Notes: generated by a model from the sequence alone, not told the origin. DNA of 64,000 bases from Ceratopteris richardii (GCA_020310875.1 CM035413.1:165980806-166044805), one strand, 5' to 3'; shown: positions 32,513 to 45,190, counted from the stretch's first letter. Numbers and translations: made by a program.

Positions 32513-34860
32513 ATGGCATCAGAGGTCTTATGCACATTTTGTGGATCAGGGTCTAGTGCCAATGTTTCGAGGAGGATCTATAACTTGTAGGGCAAAGACC
32601 ATTTTGAGATCTGAAAATTTGATGGCACAAACTTTGCTCTATGGAAGAATCAGATTAAAGATGTGCTGATTCAAAGGAGGCAATGGAAGCTAGTAAATGA
32701 GATCTCAAAGAGGCCTGCTAACATGGATGAAGATGATTGGGATGAGTTAGATGAAATGGCCAGGTCTACCATTCGCTTGCACCTGGTAGATAATGTTTAC
32801 TTTACAGTATTAGACTGTGAAAGTGTAGAGGAGCTTTGGAAGAAGTTATGCAATACATATGAAAAAGAGATGACATCAAATAAAGTGTATCTCATGAAAT
32901 AATTATATGAACTTTGCATGAAGGACACAGATAGTGTTGGTGCTCATCTAAATGAGTTTGATGCTATATTCTGGATATGGATAATGAAATGAAAGCAGTA
33001 TTGCTTTATGCACCTTGCCATCATTATGGGATACGTTTTGCACATCTATTAGCAATAGTGCACCTGGTGGTAAACTCATCTATGATGACATATGTGGAGC
33101 ACTCTTGAGTGAGGGGATTTGTAGAAAATCTCTGGTTGGCATTCAGAGTGGAGATGCATATAATGTTCGTGATCCTTAGCAAGGAAAGAATCAGAAACGT
33201 GGCAAGAGCAAGAACAAGGAAAATAATGGTAAACAAAATAAGAGTAGAAGTAAATCAAGGAAGAGGGATATCAAATGCTATTATTTTCATAAGAAAGTAC
33301 ATATGAAGAAAGACTATTATGCATTAAAGAATGCTAAAGGTAAAGGACAAAATGCTGATGGGCATGTTAAACAGTTACCTGCACCATCTACTTCGACTGT
33401 GAAGATTGAAGAAATTAGTGCCATTTTTAATGATGCTAATGTGTTGACACTTGATATTACTATGCCAAGTGAGGCTCTTATGGCTGATTCTATTTCCCAT
33501 ACGTGGTTGCTAGATTCCATCGCTTCTTTCCATGTGACACATCACACAGAGAATGGTTCTCTAATTATGAAGCAAAGTCTCTTGGTACCGTGAGACTTGG
33601 TGACTCTTACCAGTGTGACATTCTGGGGATTGGAGATCTGGTTGTGCAGTTCATTGATGGTTCAAAATTTACTATGCATAATGTACGCCATGTACCTCAG
33701 TTATCACACAGTTTGATGTCAGCTGGTCAACTTGATGAGCTTGGTTACAAGGTGGTCTTCTATGCTCAGTCCTTTCGTATATCAAAGGGCAATATGGTTA
33801 TTGAAAAAGGAAGCAAAGTTGGCTCACTTTATCCTTTATTTGTATCATAGAAAGAACACTTGTTAGCTATTATTGAACAGCCTATGGCTTGTATTTTGCA
33901 TGGTCATTTGGGCTAGATATCTCGTAGTGGAATGGAAAATCTTTCTCGTTCTGGCTACTTACATGTCTTATCTTTCTCTGATTTTTTATTTTTTGAGCAT
34001 TTTCAATATGGAAAGCAAACAAAAAATGTGCATAGAACACACATTGACTCTTCAATTTAGCTTTTAGATCTCGTTCATACACATGTGTGTGGTCCTATGC
34101 CCACTAGGTGCTTAGGTGGTTCTATTTACTTTGTCACTTTCATAGATGTGCTACTAGAAAAGTATGTGTATATCCTAGCAAATCGAAGGATGAGGTATTC
34201 CCTACTTTCAAAAAATGGCTTGCTTTAGTTGAGACTGAAAAGGAACTAAGCTTAAGGCTTTGCATTCAGATAATGGGGGTGAGTATACCTCACATGAATT
34301 CAGTGTTTTTTGTCAGTCTAGAGGGATTCCTAGAGAGTTTATAGCTCCTTATACTCCAATACAAAATGGTGTAGCTGAAAGGATGAATAGAACTATTCAA
34401 AATAGAGTAGTTTCTATGTTGCATCATGCAAACCTCTCACAAGGCTTTTGTGCAGAAGTAGTATTGACTCGAGTTGATGTGATTAACCTTTCACATAGTA
34501 CTGCCAAAGGTATGAAAGTAGGACAAGAGTTATGGACAAGGAAGCCACCATATTATGATCATCTTTGAGTTTTTGGGTGTGAAGCATACGTTCATATACC
34601 CAAGAATCTTAGACAAAAGTTAGACCATAAGTCAAAGAAATGCATTTTTCTTGGATATGGTTGAGCAGGACAATTTGGATATCACTTATGGATCTTGAAA
34701 CACGGTCAATGATCAGAAGTAGTGATGTCATTTTCAATGAGTCTAAGATGCATAGACAACCCATCAAGGAGATTAAAGTGAGAAGAGTGGTGTTTGAGGA
34801 TACTAGTCCTCCAGTTAGCATGCATAAAAATGGTGCACATAGGAACGTTCAAGAGAATGC
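32513..34860 (+). pseudogene. Co4 gag, protease and integrase (broken)
   Basis: Gag begins with an ATG at 32513 (MASEVLCTFCG) and has an early TAG near 32588. It continues as KFDGTNFALW and, in the stretch 32663-32902, as a gag core with LWKKLCNTYEKEMTSNK. A damaged CCHC knuckle lies near 33270-33320. Protease shows TWLLDSIASFHVTH near 33502-33540, with DSG changed to DSI. The integrase relic shows HSDNGGEYTSHEF and QNGVAERMNRT near 34260-34400. Frames change repeatedly. Confidence 0.85.
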
Positions 34861-34989
34861 CTGATCAGATCAGTCGGCACATGTTCGTGTTCAACAATCA
34901 TTGAGACATTGTGCACATGTCTCACATCCACCTGATAGATATGTTCTGGGTTTAGATTTTGTTATGCTAACAGATGCCGGTGAGCCTTC

Positions 34990-36532
34990 TTTCTACAAAA
35001 TGGCTACGCACATATAGGATCATGTCAAGTGGGACCATGCCATGAAGAGTGAGTTGGATTCTATTCACAAGAATGGTACTTGGGATTTAGTACCTTTGCC
35101 AAAGGGAAGGAAAGCTTTACCATGTAAATGGGTATATAAGCTGAAATTCACATCAGATAGTGCTTCTCCAAAGTATAAAGCACGACTTGTTTCAAAGGGT
35201 TTTAAGCAGCAACATGGTGTTGAGTTCGAGGAAATCTTCTCTCCAATGGTCAAAATGACTACCTTGCGCATGTTGCTTGGATTCTTTGCAATGGATGACT
35301 TAGAGCTATTCCGAATGGATGTGAAAACTGCTTTCTTGCATGGAGATCTTAGAGATGAGATCTATATGGAACAACCAGAGGGTTATGTAGTTCTTGGCAA
35401 GGAACGTCTAGTTTGTAAGCTCAAAAAGAGCTTGTATGGATTTAAACAGTCCCCTAGACAATGGTACCAAAAGTTTGATACTTTTATGAAGTCTCAAGAC
35501 TATTCTCGAAGCAATGAGGATCATTTTCTCTACACAAAGAGATGCTTAGATGGTAGCTTGATATGCTTGATACTTTATGTTGATGATATGTTGATTGCTG
35601 GGAAGTCCTCTTATGACTCGTCAATTTTCAAAAAGAAGTTGAGTCAGACATTTGATATGAAGGATTTGGGGGATGCCAAACATATTCTTGGCATGCACAT
35701 TACTCGTGATAGGAGTAAAAGATGCATATACTTGTCTCAAAGTGAGTACATATCCAAACTACTTCATAGGTTCAATATGCAGGGTGGAAAGGCATTGAGT
35801 ACACCTTGACCCACTTATGTGAAATTGAGCAAGGATGATTGCCCCAAATCAGATGAGGAAAAGGAATTCATGACCCACATATCAGTCTACTGTTGGTAGT
35901 CTCATGTATGCTATGGTAGCTACGAGACCAGACATTGCATTTGTAGTGGGAGTTGTGAGCAGATATATGTCTAATCCTGGTAAGAAACATTGGGAAGCAG
36001 TCAAGATGATTTTGGGATACCTGAGTGGCACTAAGGATAAGTGTCTATGCTTAGGTAGAGGGAAAGCATCAATTATTGGTTACACTAATTCTGAGTATGT
36101 TGGTTGTGTAGACAATCGTAAGTCTACATAAGGGTACATTTTTCATTTTGTTGGAGGTGCTATCTCTTGAAGATCTCGTCTTCAAGAATATACTGATGTT
36201 TCCACTATAGAAGCAGAGCATAATGTATCAAGTGAGGTATGCAAGGAAGCATTGTGGCTCTCTCATCTTGCTTGTGATATGGGTTTACCTCAGCATGTAC
36301 CTCGTTTGCTTAGTGACAGTGAGAGTGCCATTGCTTTGGCTGAGAATCTGGTCTATCATGCAAAGAGAAAGCACATTGAGGGGAGGTATCACTTCATTAG
36401 AGATTGCTTAGCCATTTTGCGAGCATTATTCTTGAGAAGGTTCACACTCGAGATAATGTTGCAGATGCTGTGACTAAAGCTCTAGCGTAGGATAGCTTTC
36501 AACAGTATTGTCACTTGATGGGGTTTACTTGA
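34990..36532 (+). pseudogene. Co4 reverse transcriptase and RNase H (broken)
   Basis: RT is open through 35042-35809, with WVYKLKF, MDVKTAFLHGDL, SLYGFKQSPRQWYQ and the catalytic YVDD at 35576-35587. A TGA follows at 35807-35809. RNase H is split: 35904-36131 (MYAMVATRPDIAF, GYTNSEYVGCVD) and 36252-36473 (DSESAIALAENLVYHAKRKH), with a TAA near 36128 and a TGA near 36168. The tail reads to a QQYCHLMGFT end near 36531. Confidence 0.9.
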
Positions 36533-36539
36533 TTCATGA

Positions 36540-37110
36540 TCTTACACAGTTACTTGTATACTGTGTAATTTGTTGCACACATAATAGCCTTAAGCTAGAA
36601 GCTATGTGGTAAAGTCTGACTTTTGACCATACACCTTGCCATCTCCATGAGAGACCTATTCTTTCTTTCTGTAACTCCATTTTGTTGAGGTGTATATGAC
36701 ATTGTACACTGCTATTTTATCCCACGCTCAGACAAAAATGCATTAAAATTAGAAGACATGTACTCCTCCCAACGATTAGAACTAAGGGTTCCCGATTTAC
36801 ATGCTGACAAGTTTTCAACCATAACCCGAAATTGTTTGAATATAAACACTTCATACTTTGCTTTCAATGGACACACCCATGGATAGGTAGAAGAATCATC
36901 AATAAAATTCATGAAGTAAAGATAGTTACCAAAAGAAGATTTGTGCATAGGACCATAAACATCACTAGCGACAAGCTACAATTTATGAGAAGCTCAAACT
37001 GAACCATCTTAAGGGAAGGAAGAATGTTGTATACTACCCAAAATACAACCTTCATAGGTATGTTTACAAGGTGCCTCAAGTTTGGGTAGAAGGACACCAT
37101 TTCATATTTC
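36540..37110 (-). pseudogene. Co3 integrase (broken)
   Basis: Minus-strand stretches show the core around FMNFIDDSSTYPWVCPLKAK (near 36850-36910) and then SNRWEEYMSSNF, NAFLSERGIK and LMEMARCMVKS (near 36610-36660). The upstream part (36909-37100) is in another frame. The reading continues weakly to about 36545, where Co4 begins on the other strand. Confidence 0.78.
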
Positions 37111-37179
37111 TACATGCATAGCAAAATAGCATAATTTAGATGACCAAAGCATGCATGTCAAAGCTTCATATGAGATAGC

Positions 37180-37560
37180 CTAAGAATCTTGAACTGCACA
37201 TGCTGAATCATTCAAAGATTTTGCATAGTCTATGAGCTTATACAACCCATGACATAAAATTCCATAAGCAATAATAACATCAGCATTTGACAGATCATGA
37301 ACTATACATCTATCATCAACAAATTTGAAAATCCAGCCAATCTTTGCTAATGATAAAACTAATAAAAGATTTTTATTGATCCTTGGCACAAACAAAGCAT
37401 CTGATAGTGTGAAAGACCTACCATCAACACTAGTTAGAATGATCTTATCAGCTCCCATTATAGGATAAGAGGAGTTTTTAGGGCATGTGATAGTATTCCC
37501 TTTAGGGACAGGTTTAGGTGAAATGAAGAAGCTGCACTATGAGGTAATATGTTTGGTTGC
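37180..37560 (-). pseudogene. Co3 protease and GAG-pre-integrase region (broken)
   Basis: The minus-strand stretch 37458-37180 encodes VDGRSFTLSDALFVPRINKN and LLLVLSLAKIGWIFKF, the usual segment between the protease active site and the GAG-pre-integrase domain of copia elements. The active-site part to its right (toward 37560) is not in one frame. Confidence 0.72.
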
Positions 37561-37699
37561 TCCACTCTCAAAATACTAGAAATATGAGTCTACGACAAAC
37601 ATACACTACTCATGAGAAGATGATTCATAGCTACATATAGTAGTAAACACCCATTCTTCATTCAGCACAAGATAAACAAATTCTATTTAGGTGTAGAGG

Positions 37700-38583
37700 C
37701 CTTTGCAACAAGGATTCGATCCTCTTTCTACTTTGCCTCTTTTACAACCAGTTTTAGACAACTCTTTATGACATAATCATTTCCTTTATAGTATTTGCAA
37801 AAATTTTTCTTCTCATATTTTTCTTCCTTTGATTGTGCAACATTAAAGGATTTTTTCCTACTAGTAGATGAGCTCCATTTACCTTTTCCCTTCTCATTAG
37901 CTAAGAAAGCTTGATTTGCAACATGCATAATAAAGCTATTCTGCATACACTGATCTTCTTACAACAAAATAGAGATTAACTCCTTAAATGTTAAGGGTTT
38001 TGGATTTCCTTTCATCATAGAGTAGAAGAAAAACTCCGATATGAATGTGGAAGACCAAACATTCTACACAAGTGAACTACATGGAAAAACTTCGAGAGCA
38101 AAAATCAATTGCTTCTTCAAATCTTTGATCTTTGTCAAAAAAATGCCCATAGAATCTCCTTCATTCATATGATCATTCTTCAATTATTTTCAAAGGTAAG
38201 AAATATGAGCCTCATTTCTTCCCTGGTATAAAGTGGTAAGTGTATCCCAAACATCCTTTGCTATTTTTTTTATGCATTAGGTGTAGTAGGAACTGCAGCA
38301 TGAACAAGAATATGAAGATCATCATCTTATTGCTTTTAGCCATGATCAGTAACCAAATACCATGATACAAAAAAAAAGATTGTATCTTAGGAAGTTGAAC
38401 AGAACCACCCAGTCGAGCTCTGCTAAACCTGTACCAGACTTTGATGCACTTATACTAGCAAACTGAAACTCGTATATATGTTTGTCACAAAAGGAAACAA
38501 TTTTGTAAATAGGCACTGCAATATTGCATTTGGAGACTGTGACGAGAGGGTTGTTGATGACATCGTAGATGAATCGGTGATCT
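37700..38583 (-). pseudogene. Co3 gag (broken)
   Basis: Minus-strand relics between the primer binding site and protease. The stretch 37946-37728 carries a damaged CCHC knuckle (CKYYKGNDYVIKSC, with the second Cys and the His lost). The N-terminal part near 38350-38570 is gag-like but in several frames. Assigned mainly by position. Confidence 0.6.
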
Positions 38584-38595
38584 GCTCTGGTACCA
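38584..38595 (-). other. Co3 primer binding site
   Basis: On the minus strand TGGTACCAGAGC lies two bases inside the 5' LTR. It differs by one base from the TGGTATCAGAGC used by Co2, Co5 and Co6 and fits a methionine tRNA primer. Confidence 0.75.
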
Positions 38596-38597
38596 AT

Positions 38598-38827
38598 TGT
38601 TGGAGTTTGAGGTCTGCGAAAGCATGTGAACAATAGAAGGAAGAACAAGAAGATTGGAGCACAACACATGATAGTCAATGTATTACCAACTGAATGTACA
38701 AAGATTATTAATGTGTTAGCATTATAGGCATATATACAAGGGGGAGGGGGAACCTCCTATAGAGGGAAAAAAGTGCCTTGGAGGTCCTAAGTGTGTTTAT
38801 GTACATCACTATCAAAATATATCAACA
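38598..38827 (-). repeat. Co3 5' LTR
   Basis: Matches 29916-30150: TGTTGGAGTTTGAGG, AGAGGGAAAAAAGT, ATCAACA end. It is followed inward on the minus strand by the primer binding site. Confidence 0.82.
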
Positions 38828-41102
38828 AAGATAACACATCATTGATTGCAACCTTGGATAAGACATTAGCAAGTATTACATGAAGATACTTGTTGTATCG
38901 TATTGGCTATAATTGATAATAAGTCAATATATGATGAGTCCTAAAAAACAAAAATAATCTTGTTTGATTCCATCAACACATCCATACCTTTCCAAAAAGA
39001 ACCATAAAATTTAAATTGACTCTACCTCTCATAAGACCTTCTTGCTCTTTCAAAATTATTTGCTTTCTTATGGAACTAAGTTCTGTGCAATCAAAAAGCT
39101 GAAATATTTTGTATGTAGAAGTCACACATGTTATTGTTCTTAGTACTTGATCTCCATCTCAAGAATTTTCATGTGTGAGATTGATGATTCCAGTATTCAA
39201 TTTTAATAGGAAAAGTATCCACTCTAATATCTTTTTTCCTCACTAAGACGAGGGTGAGAAGTGATCAAATCTTTCAACTCAAGGAAAGCAAAGCCATTGG
39301 TTTATTTAATTGTACCAACAAAGAGGGCCAAGTCTAGAGGCAATGGTAGAATACCATTTTTTCCATTGTTGGGTTATCTACGTAGTACAAAATTTTAGGA
39401 TATATTATTTTATTATTTCTTGTGATTCAAAAAATAGTTCATTGACTAGAGGTAAATATCTTTCATCATACCTTCAATCTTGCAATTACATTTTTTAATG
39501 AGTCATGGGTTTTTTTAATAATCACCACAGTGCACTATGGTCACCTTTTTCATCTTTGTACCAATTGTGTGTCCATGTGCACTAGGGTCACCTTTTTCAT
39601 CTTTGTACCAGTCGCATGTCGATGTCTCCACATAACTATGCTTCAAACCACTCCTCAAATCATTTTTAAAAGAGAAGCATTCTCTTTTGAAATTAGTTGT
39701 TTTGTTTTTGTCCACCCAACTTTCTTCTTTGAGGAAGTGCATATCATTGCTCGGCTTCCTCAAGTTTGACATCTTTGATTTTTCATATTTCAATCCTTGT
39801 TTGACATCTTTGATTTTTGATATTTCAACAATTAAGGACTATTTATCTTTAGAGGTGAATCCATCTCCATATCAATCTTTATGAGGACTACCAAGCCAAA
39901 TAAGAAAAGTTTAAGCTTGCCATGTCCTACAGGGGAATTATGAGGGAATAATGGATTTGAAAAATTATTTATGATCTGATGGACAAATTTATCCACCTCG
40001 TCCAATAAATTGATTATCACCTCATTTCTCAATTTTTACATAAATCATATGATTTTTTGGCGATGAAAATAGTGGATTACTTGGATATATTAATGCTTAT
40101 ACAAGCTCATATATTTCAACAATTGTTTTTTTTACTATGAATGTAGTACAAATATATAAAAAGGTAAAGAGTATGAGGCATTCGTGAATGAACTTAGGAT
40201 AGAAAGAACACTACGCATGAAAATTCAAGAATCAGTCAAAAAATAGAGGATGAAGAAGATGTCCACTCGACTCAGGTGAAAAGCATGACTATCAGAAAAT
40301 ATATCAAATTTTAAGTATGGATTTGGGGATGTATGAAATGAATTCAACTTTCCAAGTGAGTTTAGAATATGATTTCATGCTCTAATATTATTACAATCTC
40401 ATTCATGTAGCCTTTGGAAAACAATAAAGCATGAGTGTACTTTAAACATGATTTCATGTCTTGGTATGGAGGGGGGGAAGTTCTACCCTTGTTTCAAAAC
40501 ACACCACATCATGGTTCCATTTAAAGACTTGATCTTGTGTTTCAAATAACTATTCTCTTCAAGTAGAGATAAATCATGTCCTATTTTTGAAGCATTTGAG
40601 CTTTTGCATGGTCATAATTGTATATCATGGAATTTGTATGGAAATATGAAATTCATAGATTTTCTCTTGCCTAAAGTAGATAGTGACGTCATCATCTTCT
40701 TTAGTTTCTGGAGATAAAATTAAGAGTTTTATCAATACATCAACTACAACTGTCATTTTTGACATTAGAGATTCAATGTGTTGAGAAGACATTGTGCGAG
40801 ATTATCTCAAAGCCACTAAATTTTATGTGGATGATATCTAAAATTTGATAGATAGTGTACTTATGAGTAGGAGAAGAAAAACATTAATCTACAAGGTAGT
40901 CTGTTCTCGTCTCAAGGCTCAAGATTTCAAATGAGTGCTACACCAAAGTCTTACTGAAGTGGGCATTCTTAGAGATTCTCTCAATGATGAACTTGATGAG
41001 TATATAGGTAGCTATTTTTGCAGTAGCTAAGGGTAAGAAATCTAGAATAATGATCTCGCTTACAATGAGAATAAGTATCTTTTTCTAGATTGAAAATCAC
41101 TT
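38828..41102. other. Interval with no recognised gene
   Basis: AT-rich with no convincing protein. Two short tandem duplications are visible: TCACCTTTTTCATCTTTGTA at about 39540 and 39588, and TTTGACATCTTTGATTTTT at about 39766 and 39800. Confidence 0.5.
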
Positions 41103-41139
41103 CTATGCACCAACAAAACCTACATAATAGATACATATA

Positions 41140-41479
<340 letters not shown>

Positions 41480-41740
41480 CACTACAAGGAATACGGATGC
41501 ATAGCAACGGTTAATGTGACACAATTTTGTCACTATAAAATTGCAAAAAGCACGGAGTGTCAGTTAAATGACAAGCAATATGATGTTTTTATCGATGTCT
41601 GGAGTGACGGGATGTGCGATGCTCACAGTGAGCATCGCTAAAGCGACGATTTAAAAATGCATCACATAAGTGATGCTAATTTGCATTGCATAAGCGATGG
41701 TAAATAACGTCTCTTATGCGAAGAAAAGTTCAGAAAATCA
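41480..41740 (+). mobile_element. CACTA (En/Spm)-like left end 1 with subterminal repeats
   Basis: CACTACAAGGAATACGG at 41480 has the terminal motif of plant CACTA transposons. Within 260 bp follow several related words in both orientations: GCGATGCTCACAGTGAGCATCGC (a palindrome), CATCACATAAGTGATG, GCATTGCATAAGCGATG and CTCTTATGCG. Such subterminal repeats are typical transposase-binding arrays. I found no opposite end (CTTGTAGTG) and no transposase, so the extent of the element is unknown. Confidence 0.65.
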
Positions 41741-42590
41741 AAATATATCAGGTAAAAGTAAAAATCTATTGTTTCTTTTTTTAATTCTAATCTCTTTTGA
41801 ATAGTTGAGTGGTGAATAATTGCAGGTGACTATTGATTTGGAGTTGTTGAAGAACATTGGAGAAGATCAAGTGGGAAGAAAAGTAAAAAATTGCAAAGCA
41901 GGGAATTTAGGAAAAAACACCATTCTCATCTCAGAATCACGAGTTTCAGTAAAATAATGAATGTGATTCAATTGCTCTAAATGGGCATCAAGGTAAGTCA
42001 TTTTAGGTTTCATAAGTTGCACAATTGAAGGAAATCAAAATTTCAGTAAGAATTGAGCACCAAATTATTAGATTTGGGGGGTAGACACAAAGTCGCAATT
42101 TTCATCAGTAAGAAGAAGCATGAAAATTTGTTTGAGGGACAAGATCTTATAAATAAAATCACAAATTTGCATAGGAACAAGACTTACTAAATTGGGAACT
42201 TAGATATGTTAAAAGTCACTCACAATCGCGATTGTCTGAAGCCTATAAAAGCACAAAATTCATTTCAAACAAGTCATTGAGTGAGAGAGTAAGTGAGGAG
42301 AGCAGCAGCAGAATCGCAATTTCCTTCAAAACTAAAAAATTTTGGGAATTTTGTATCAAACAGCAAGGTAACTATCTTTACATTGATTTTCTAAAGTGGT
42401 TAAAGTTGAAAATATTTTGTTGAAAGAAGAAAATCAGAAAAAACCATTATAAATACATAATCGCGATTTTTACATTTTTGGACTTTTTGCACTATATGTT
42501 GTTATTTTCTTTGGGCTTCTTTATTGCATGGTAGTTTTTTAGATAGGCGCTTCTAATGGTGTGAGTAGAATATAAAAAAATCAAAAACCA
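41741..42590. other. Interval between CACTA-like end and minisatellite
   Basis: No gene recognised. The palindromic word AATCGCGATT and its relatives (ACAATCGCGATTGT, AATCGCAATTT, ATAATCGCGATTT) recur here, apparently diverged relatives of the arms of the adjacent array. Confidence 0.5.
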
Positions 42591-43540
42591 AAAAATTGTA
42601 TAATCTTGCACAAAATCGTGATTTTGTGCAAGAACTCAAAATTGTGATCTCCAGAACACGATTTTCATCAGAAAAATCATGTTTTATACAATTGTGAGCA
42701 ATCACGATTGTTTGGGTTTCATAGAATTGTGGAAAAACACAATTTTGACTCAAAATCGTGGGAAACACAATTTTTAATCAAAATCATGAAAAAACATGAT
42801 TTTTTACACAAAATCGTGAGAAACACGATTTTCGCACAAAATCGTGAGAAACATGATTTTCACTCAGAATCATGAGAAACACGATTCTCACTCAAAATCG
42901 TGAGAAACACGAGTTTCACACAAAATTGTGAGAAACACGATTCTCACTCAGAATCGTGAGACACACGATTCTCACACAAAATTGTGAGAAACACAACTTT
43001 CACACAAAATCATGAGAAAAGATTTTCACTCAGAATCGTGAGAAACACAATTCTCACACAAAATCGTGAGAAACAAGATTCTCACTCAAAATCGTGAGAA
43101 ACATGATTTTCACAAAAAATAATGAGAAACACGATTTTCAGTCAGAATCATGAGAAACACGATTCTCACTCAAAATCATGAGAAACACAATTTTCACACA
43201 AAATCATGAGAAACACGATTTTCACTCAGAATCGTGAGAAACATGATTCTCACTCAAAATCATGAGAAACACGATTCTCACTCAGAATCGTGAGAAACAC
43301 GATTCTCACTCAGTATCATGAGAAACACGATTCTCACTCAGAATCATGAAAAACACGATTTTCACTTAGAATCGTGAAAAACAAGATTTTCACTCAAAAT
43401 CGTGAGAAATAAGATTGTTTACACAAAATCGTGAAAAACACGATTTTGACACAAAATCATGAGAAACACGATTTTCACTCAGAATAATGAAAAACACGAT
43501 TTTCACTCAAAATCATGAAAAACACGATTTTCACTCAAAA
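42591..43540. repeat. Palindromic minisatellite, 28-bp period
   Basis: Roughly 27 regular 28-bp units (from about 42777), preceded by a less regular part. Each unit contains the arms AAAATCGTG and CACGATTTT around AGAAA, and a 5-bp linker CACTC (or variant) separates it from the next unit. Neighbouring units can therefore pair in two registers. Units vary mostly at the CpG of each arm (TCG to TCA, ACG to ATG or ACA) and in the linker (CACTC, CACAC, CGCAC). Not coding. Confidence 0.95.
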
Positions 43541-43544
43541 ATTA

Positions 43545-44043
43545 ATAAGGAAGGGGGGATAAGATTGTACTTATATCAAGAAGTGATTAGTTCATTAAAC
43601 TAAAATCTTCATATTCGGCTCAAACCAAATACAAATCTCAACTTTTGAAGAAATCAAATACAAATGAGTGGATGATTCTGAGATCTAGTAACCAGCTTCC
43701 TATACCTTATACACAAGAGTCAATAGGGAAGGTGATACAATCAAGTGAATTTCAAGAAAGGGAATTGGGATAGACAATTAGCATGGAAAATTTAAATGAG
43801 ACAAATGAAACTCAGGATACTAGTGATTTTAGAAATATCCTCAAATACATGTATACAAATAGGTTTGGAGCCGATGTGTATCAAGATGGCATGCATAAGT
43901 CTCTCACTAGGTTGAGAAACTTAGAAATTCCTTTGAATTTAATGCCAGTAGCACAATTTAGGGATAGTAGATATAAGGAAAAACAAGGATGTTTATACAT
44001 ATTTGCACAAGATCCTGAAAATTCTAATGACTTAGGTCAATGT
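43545..44043 (+). pseudogene. Gy2 gag, 5' part (cut by Co5)
   Basis: The open stretch from 43783 (MENLNETNETQDTSDF) runs to the Co5 insertion at 44043. In-frame sequence upstream (SNQLPIPYTQESIGK) is separated by a TAG near 43770. The reading resumes after Co5 at 51877 as coding sequence in a compatible frame. Assignment to gypsy gag is by continuity with the recognisable gag downstream; there is no diagnostic motif in this part. The left LTR of Gy2 was not found. Confidence 0.6.
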
Positions 44044-45176
44044 TGTTGAAGAATCACTCACAAATTTGACATACAGACAGACATAAAGACGAAGAAAGAC
44101 AAAGAGAAGCAAAAAAAAAGCATTCAGAAAAATCAAGCCTTAGTGAAGGGACAAATTCATGACTGTAATATAATATTATAGAAACTTCCAGAAATACGAG
44201 TTTTGAATCTCGGAACAAAATGTATATATATGAGAGAAAGGAAGAAGAAGAGAGAGGAGTGAGAGCGCATAGAACCGGAATAGAATAGCGCATATAGAAA
44301 TTGAGAATAGTGATATAGAAGACGCCAGAGATTGCGTATGTAGAGATGAATAATAGAACCTAAACTGTTGGGTATTCATCTAAGAGAGATGGTAAGGAAT
44401 AACTACTCAGAGTAGGAGAGTTTTCCATAGCTATGAGCAAAGTGAGGCCAAGCTATTTTGTACACATCTTCTCTAATAGAAAACACATGTTCATGTGGAA
44501 GCTTGAGCGCATTCTTCGTATGTGAAGAAATCTGAGTGATTTCATGTTACTGTGAAAAGTTAGTTAACAGTTACAATTTTCTCAGTAAATGTTTTTCCGG
44601 TACATCTACAAGGTAGATCTCGTAACATAGTGTAAAGTTTTTCATGAGAGATAGCTCATCTTGAAGCTAGTAGTCTCAACTATAAGTTGATCAAAAGACT
44701 TCTGTGTCTGACCGTAAAGGACATCTACAACTGGTGAAATTTTTCCTTAAACTTCAGAAAGAGTTCATTTACTAAAGGAAGCTCAGGTATTACTTCCTTA
44801 CTTCATCAACAATCATTTGAAGTAACTACAAACAAAATTGCAGTTGATTCCGGTAAGATTCCGGTAACATTTCAGTGACATTCCGGTGACAGTCCGGTGA
44901 AGTTCCAGTGACATTTCAGTGAGTTCAAAACATAGTTGTAAAGTTTTTCAGTTTCAGAAAGTTTGCTAAGCTACTGATGATTATAAAGGTGTTCTAATAT
45001 CACTCTAGCCTAGTTCTTGTGGCTTGGTGAATTCCGCAGTTGAGCTTTAGTTAGTTAAGCTCACTCACCGCGTCAACAAGTAGTACAAGAGCTCAACAAT
45101 TGATGATGGTTTGTTAGAGCTTAACCAGTGACAATTTTCCACAGCTTAGTGTTAAGCTTTTGTCACGAAATCAACA
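44044..45176 (+). repeat. Co5 5' LTR
   Basis: 1133 bp, TG to CA. TATATATA at about 44223-44230 may be the TATA box. A cluster of short repeats (TTCCGGTGACA type) lies at about 44848-44932. Relative to the 3' LTR it lacks about 26 bp near 44708 and has a few extra bases near 44965. Confidence 0.95.
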
Positions 45177-45178
45177 AG

Positions 45179-45190
45179 TGGTATCAGAGC
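45179..45190 (+). other. Co5 primer binding site
   Basis: TGGTATCAGAGC two bases after the LTR; methionine-tRNA type. A long leader of about 1.3 kb (45191-46522) without recognised coding content follows before gag. Confidence 0.92.

Larger units (their letters stand above)
31055..36532 (+). mobile_element. Co4: Ty1/copia element lacking its 3' LTR
   Basis: The 5' LTR (31055-31351) and a tRNA-Met-type primer binding site at about 31353-31364 precede gag (from 32513), protease, integrase, RT and RNase H on the plus strand. The RNase H tail ends near 36531. No repeat of the LTR follows, and Co3 integrase sequence resumes on the other strand, so the 3' LTR has been lost. The RT is of the family with SPRQWYQKFDTFM, common in plant Tnt1-like copia elements. 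A scrap of the same family lies at 5160-5340. Confidence 0.85.
29916..38827 (-). mobile_element. Co3: minus-strand Ty1/copia element, broken in the middle
   Basis: Related LTRs of about 230 bp lie at 29916-30150 and 38598-38827, each reading TGTTGGAGTTTGAG to TCAACA on the plus strand. On the minus strand, gag, protease, integrase and RNase H relics follow in copia order between about 38580 and 30229. RT is missing: between about 30805 and 36535 sit a Co1-like fragment and Co4 in the opposite orientation. I found no matching target duplication at the outer ends (GATAT against AAGAT). The LTRs differ at many sites, so the element is old. Confidence 0.82.

Noticed and set aside
38346..38678. 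Minus-strand open frames starting in 38640-38678
   Set aside because: They start within the Co3 LTR and cross the primer binding site; only the downstream part may be gag.
29911..38832. Target duplication for Co3
   Set aside because: Flanking bases are GATAT on the left and AAGAT on the right, which do not match.
42591..43540. CRISPR-like array of palindromic repeats
   Set aside because: The 28-bp units are contiguous with no unique spacers, the surroundings are plant retrotransposons, and no cas gene is present. It is a minisatellite.
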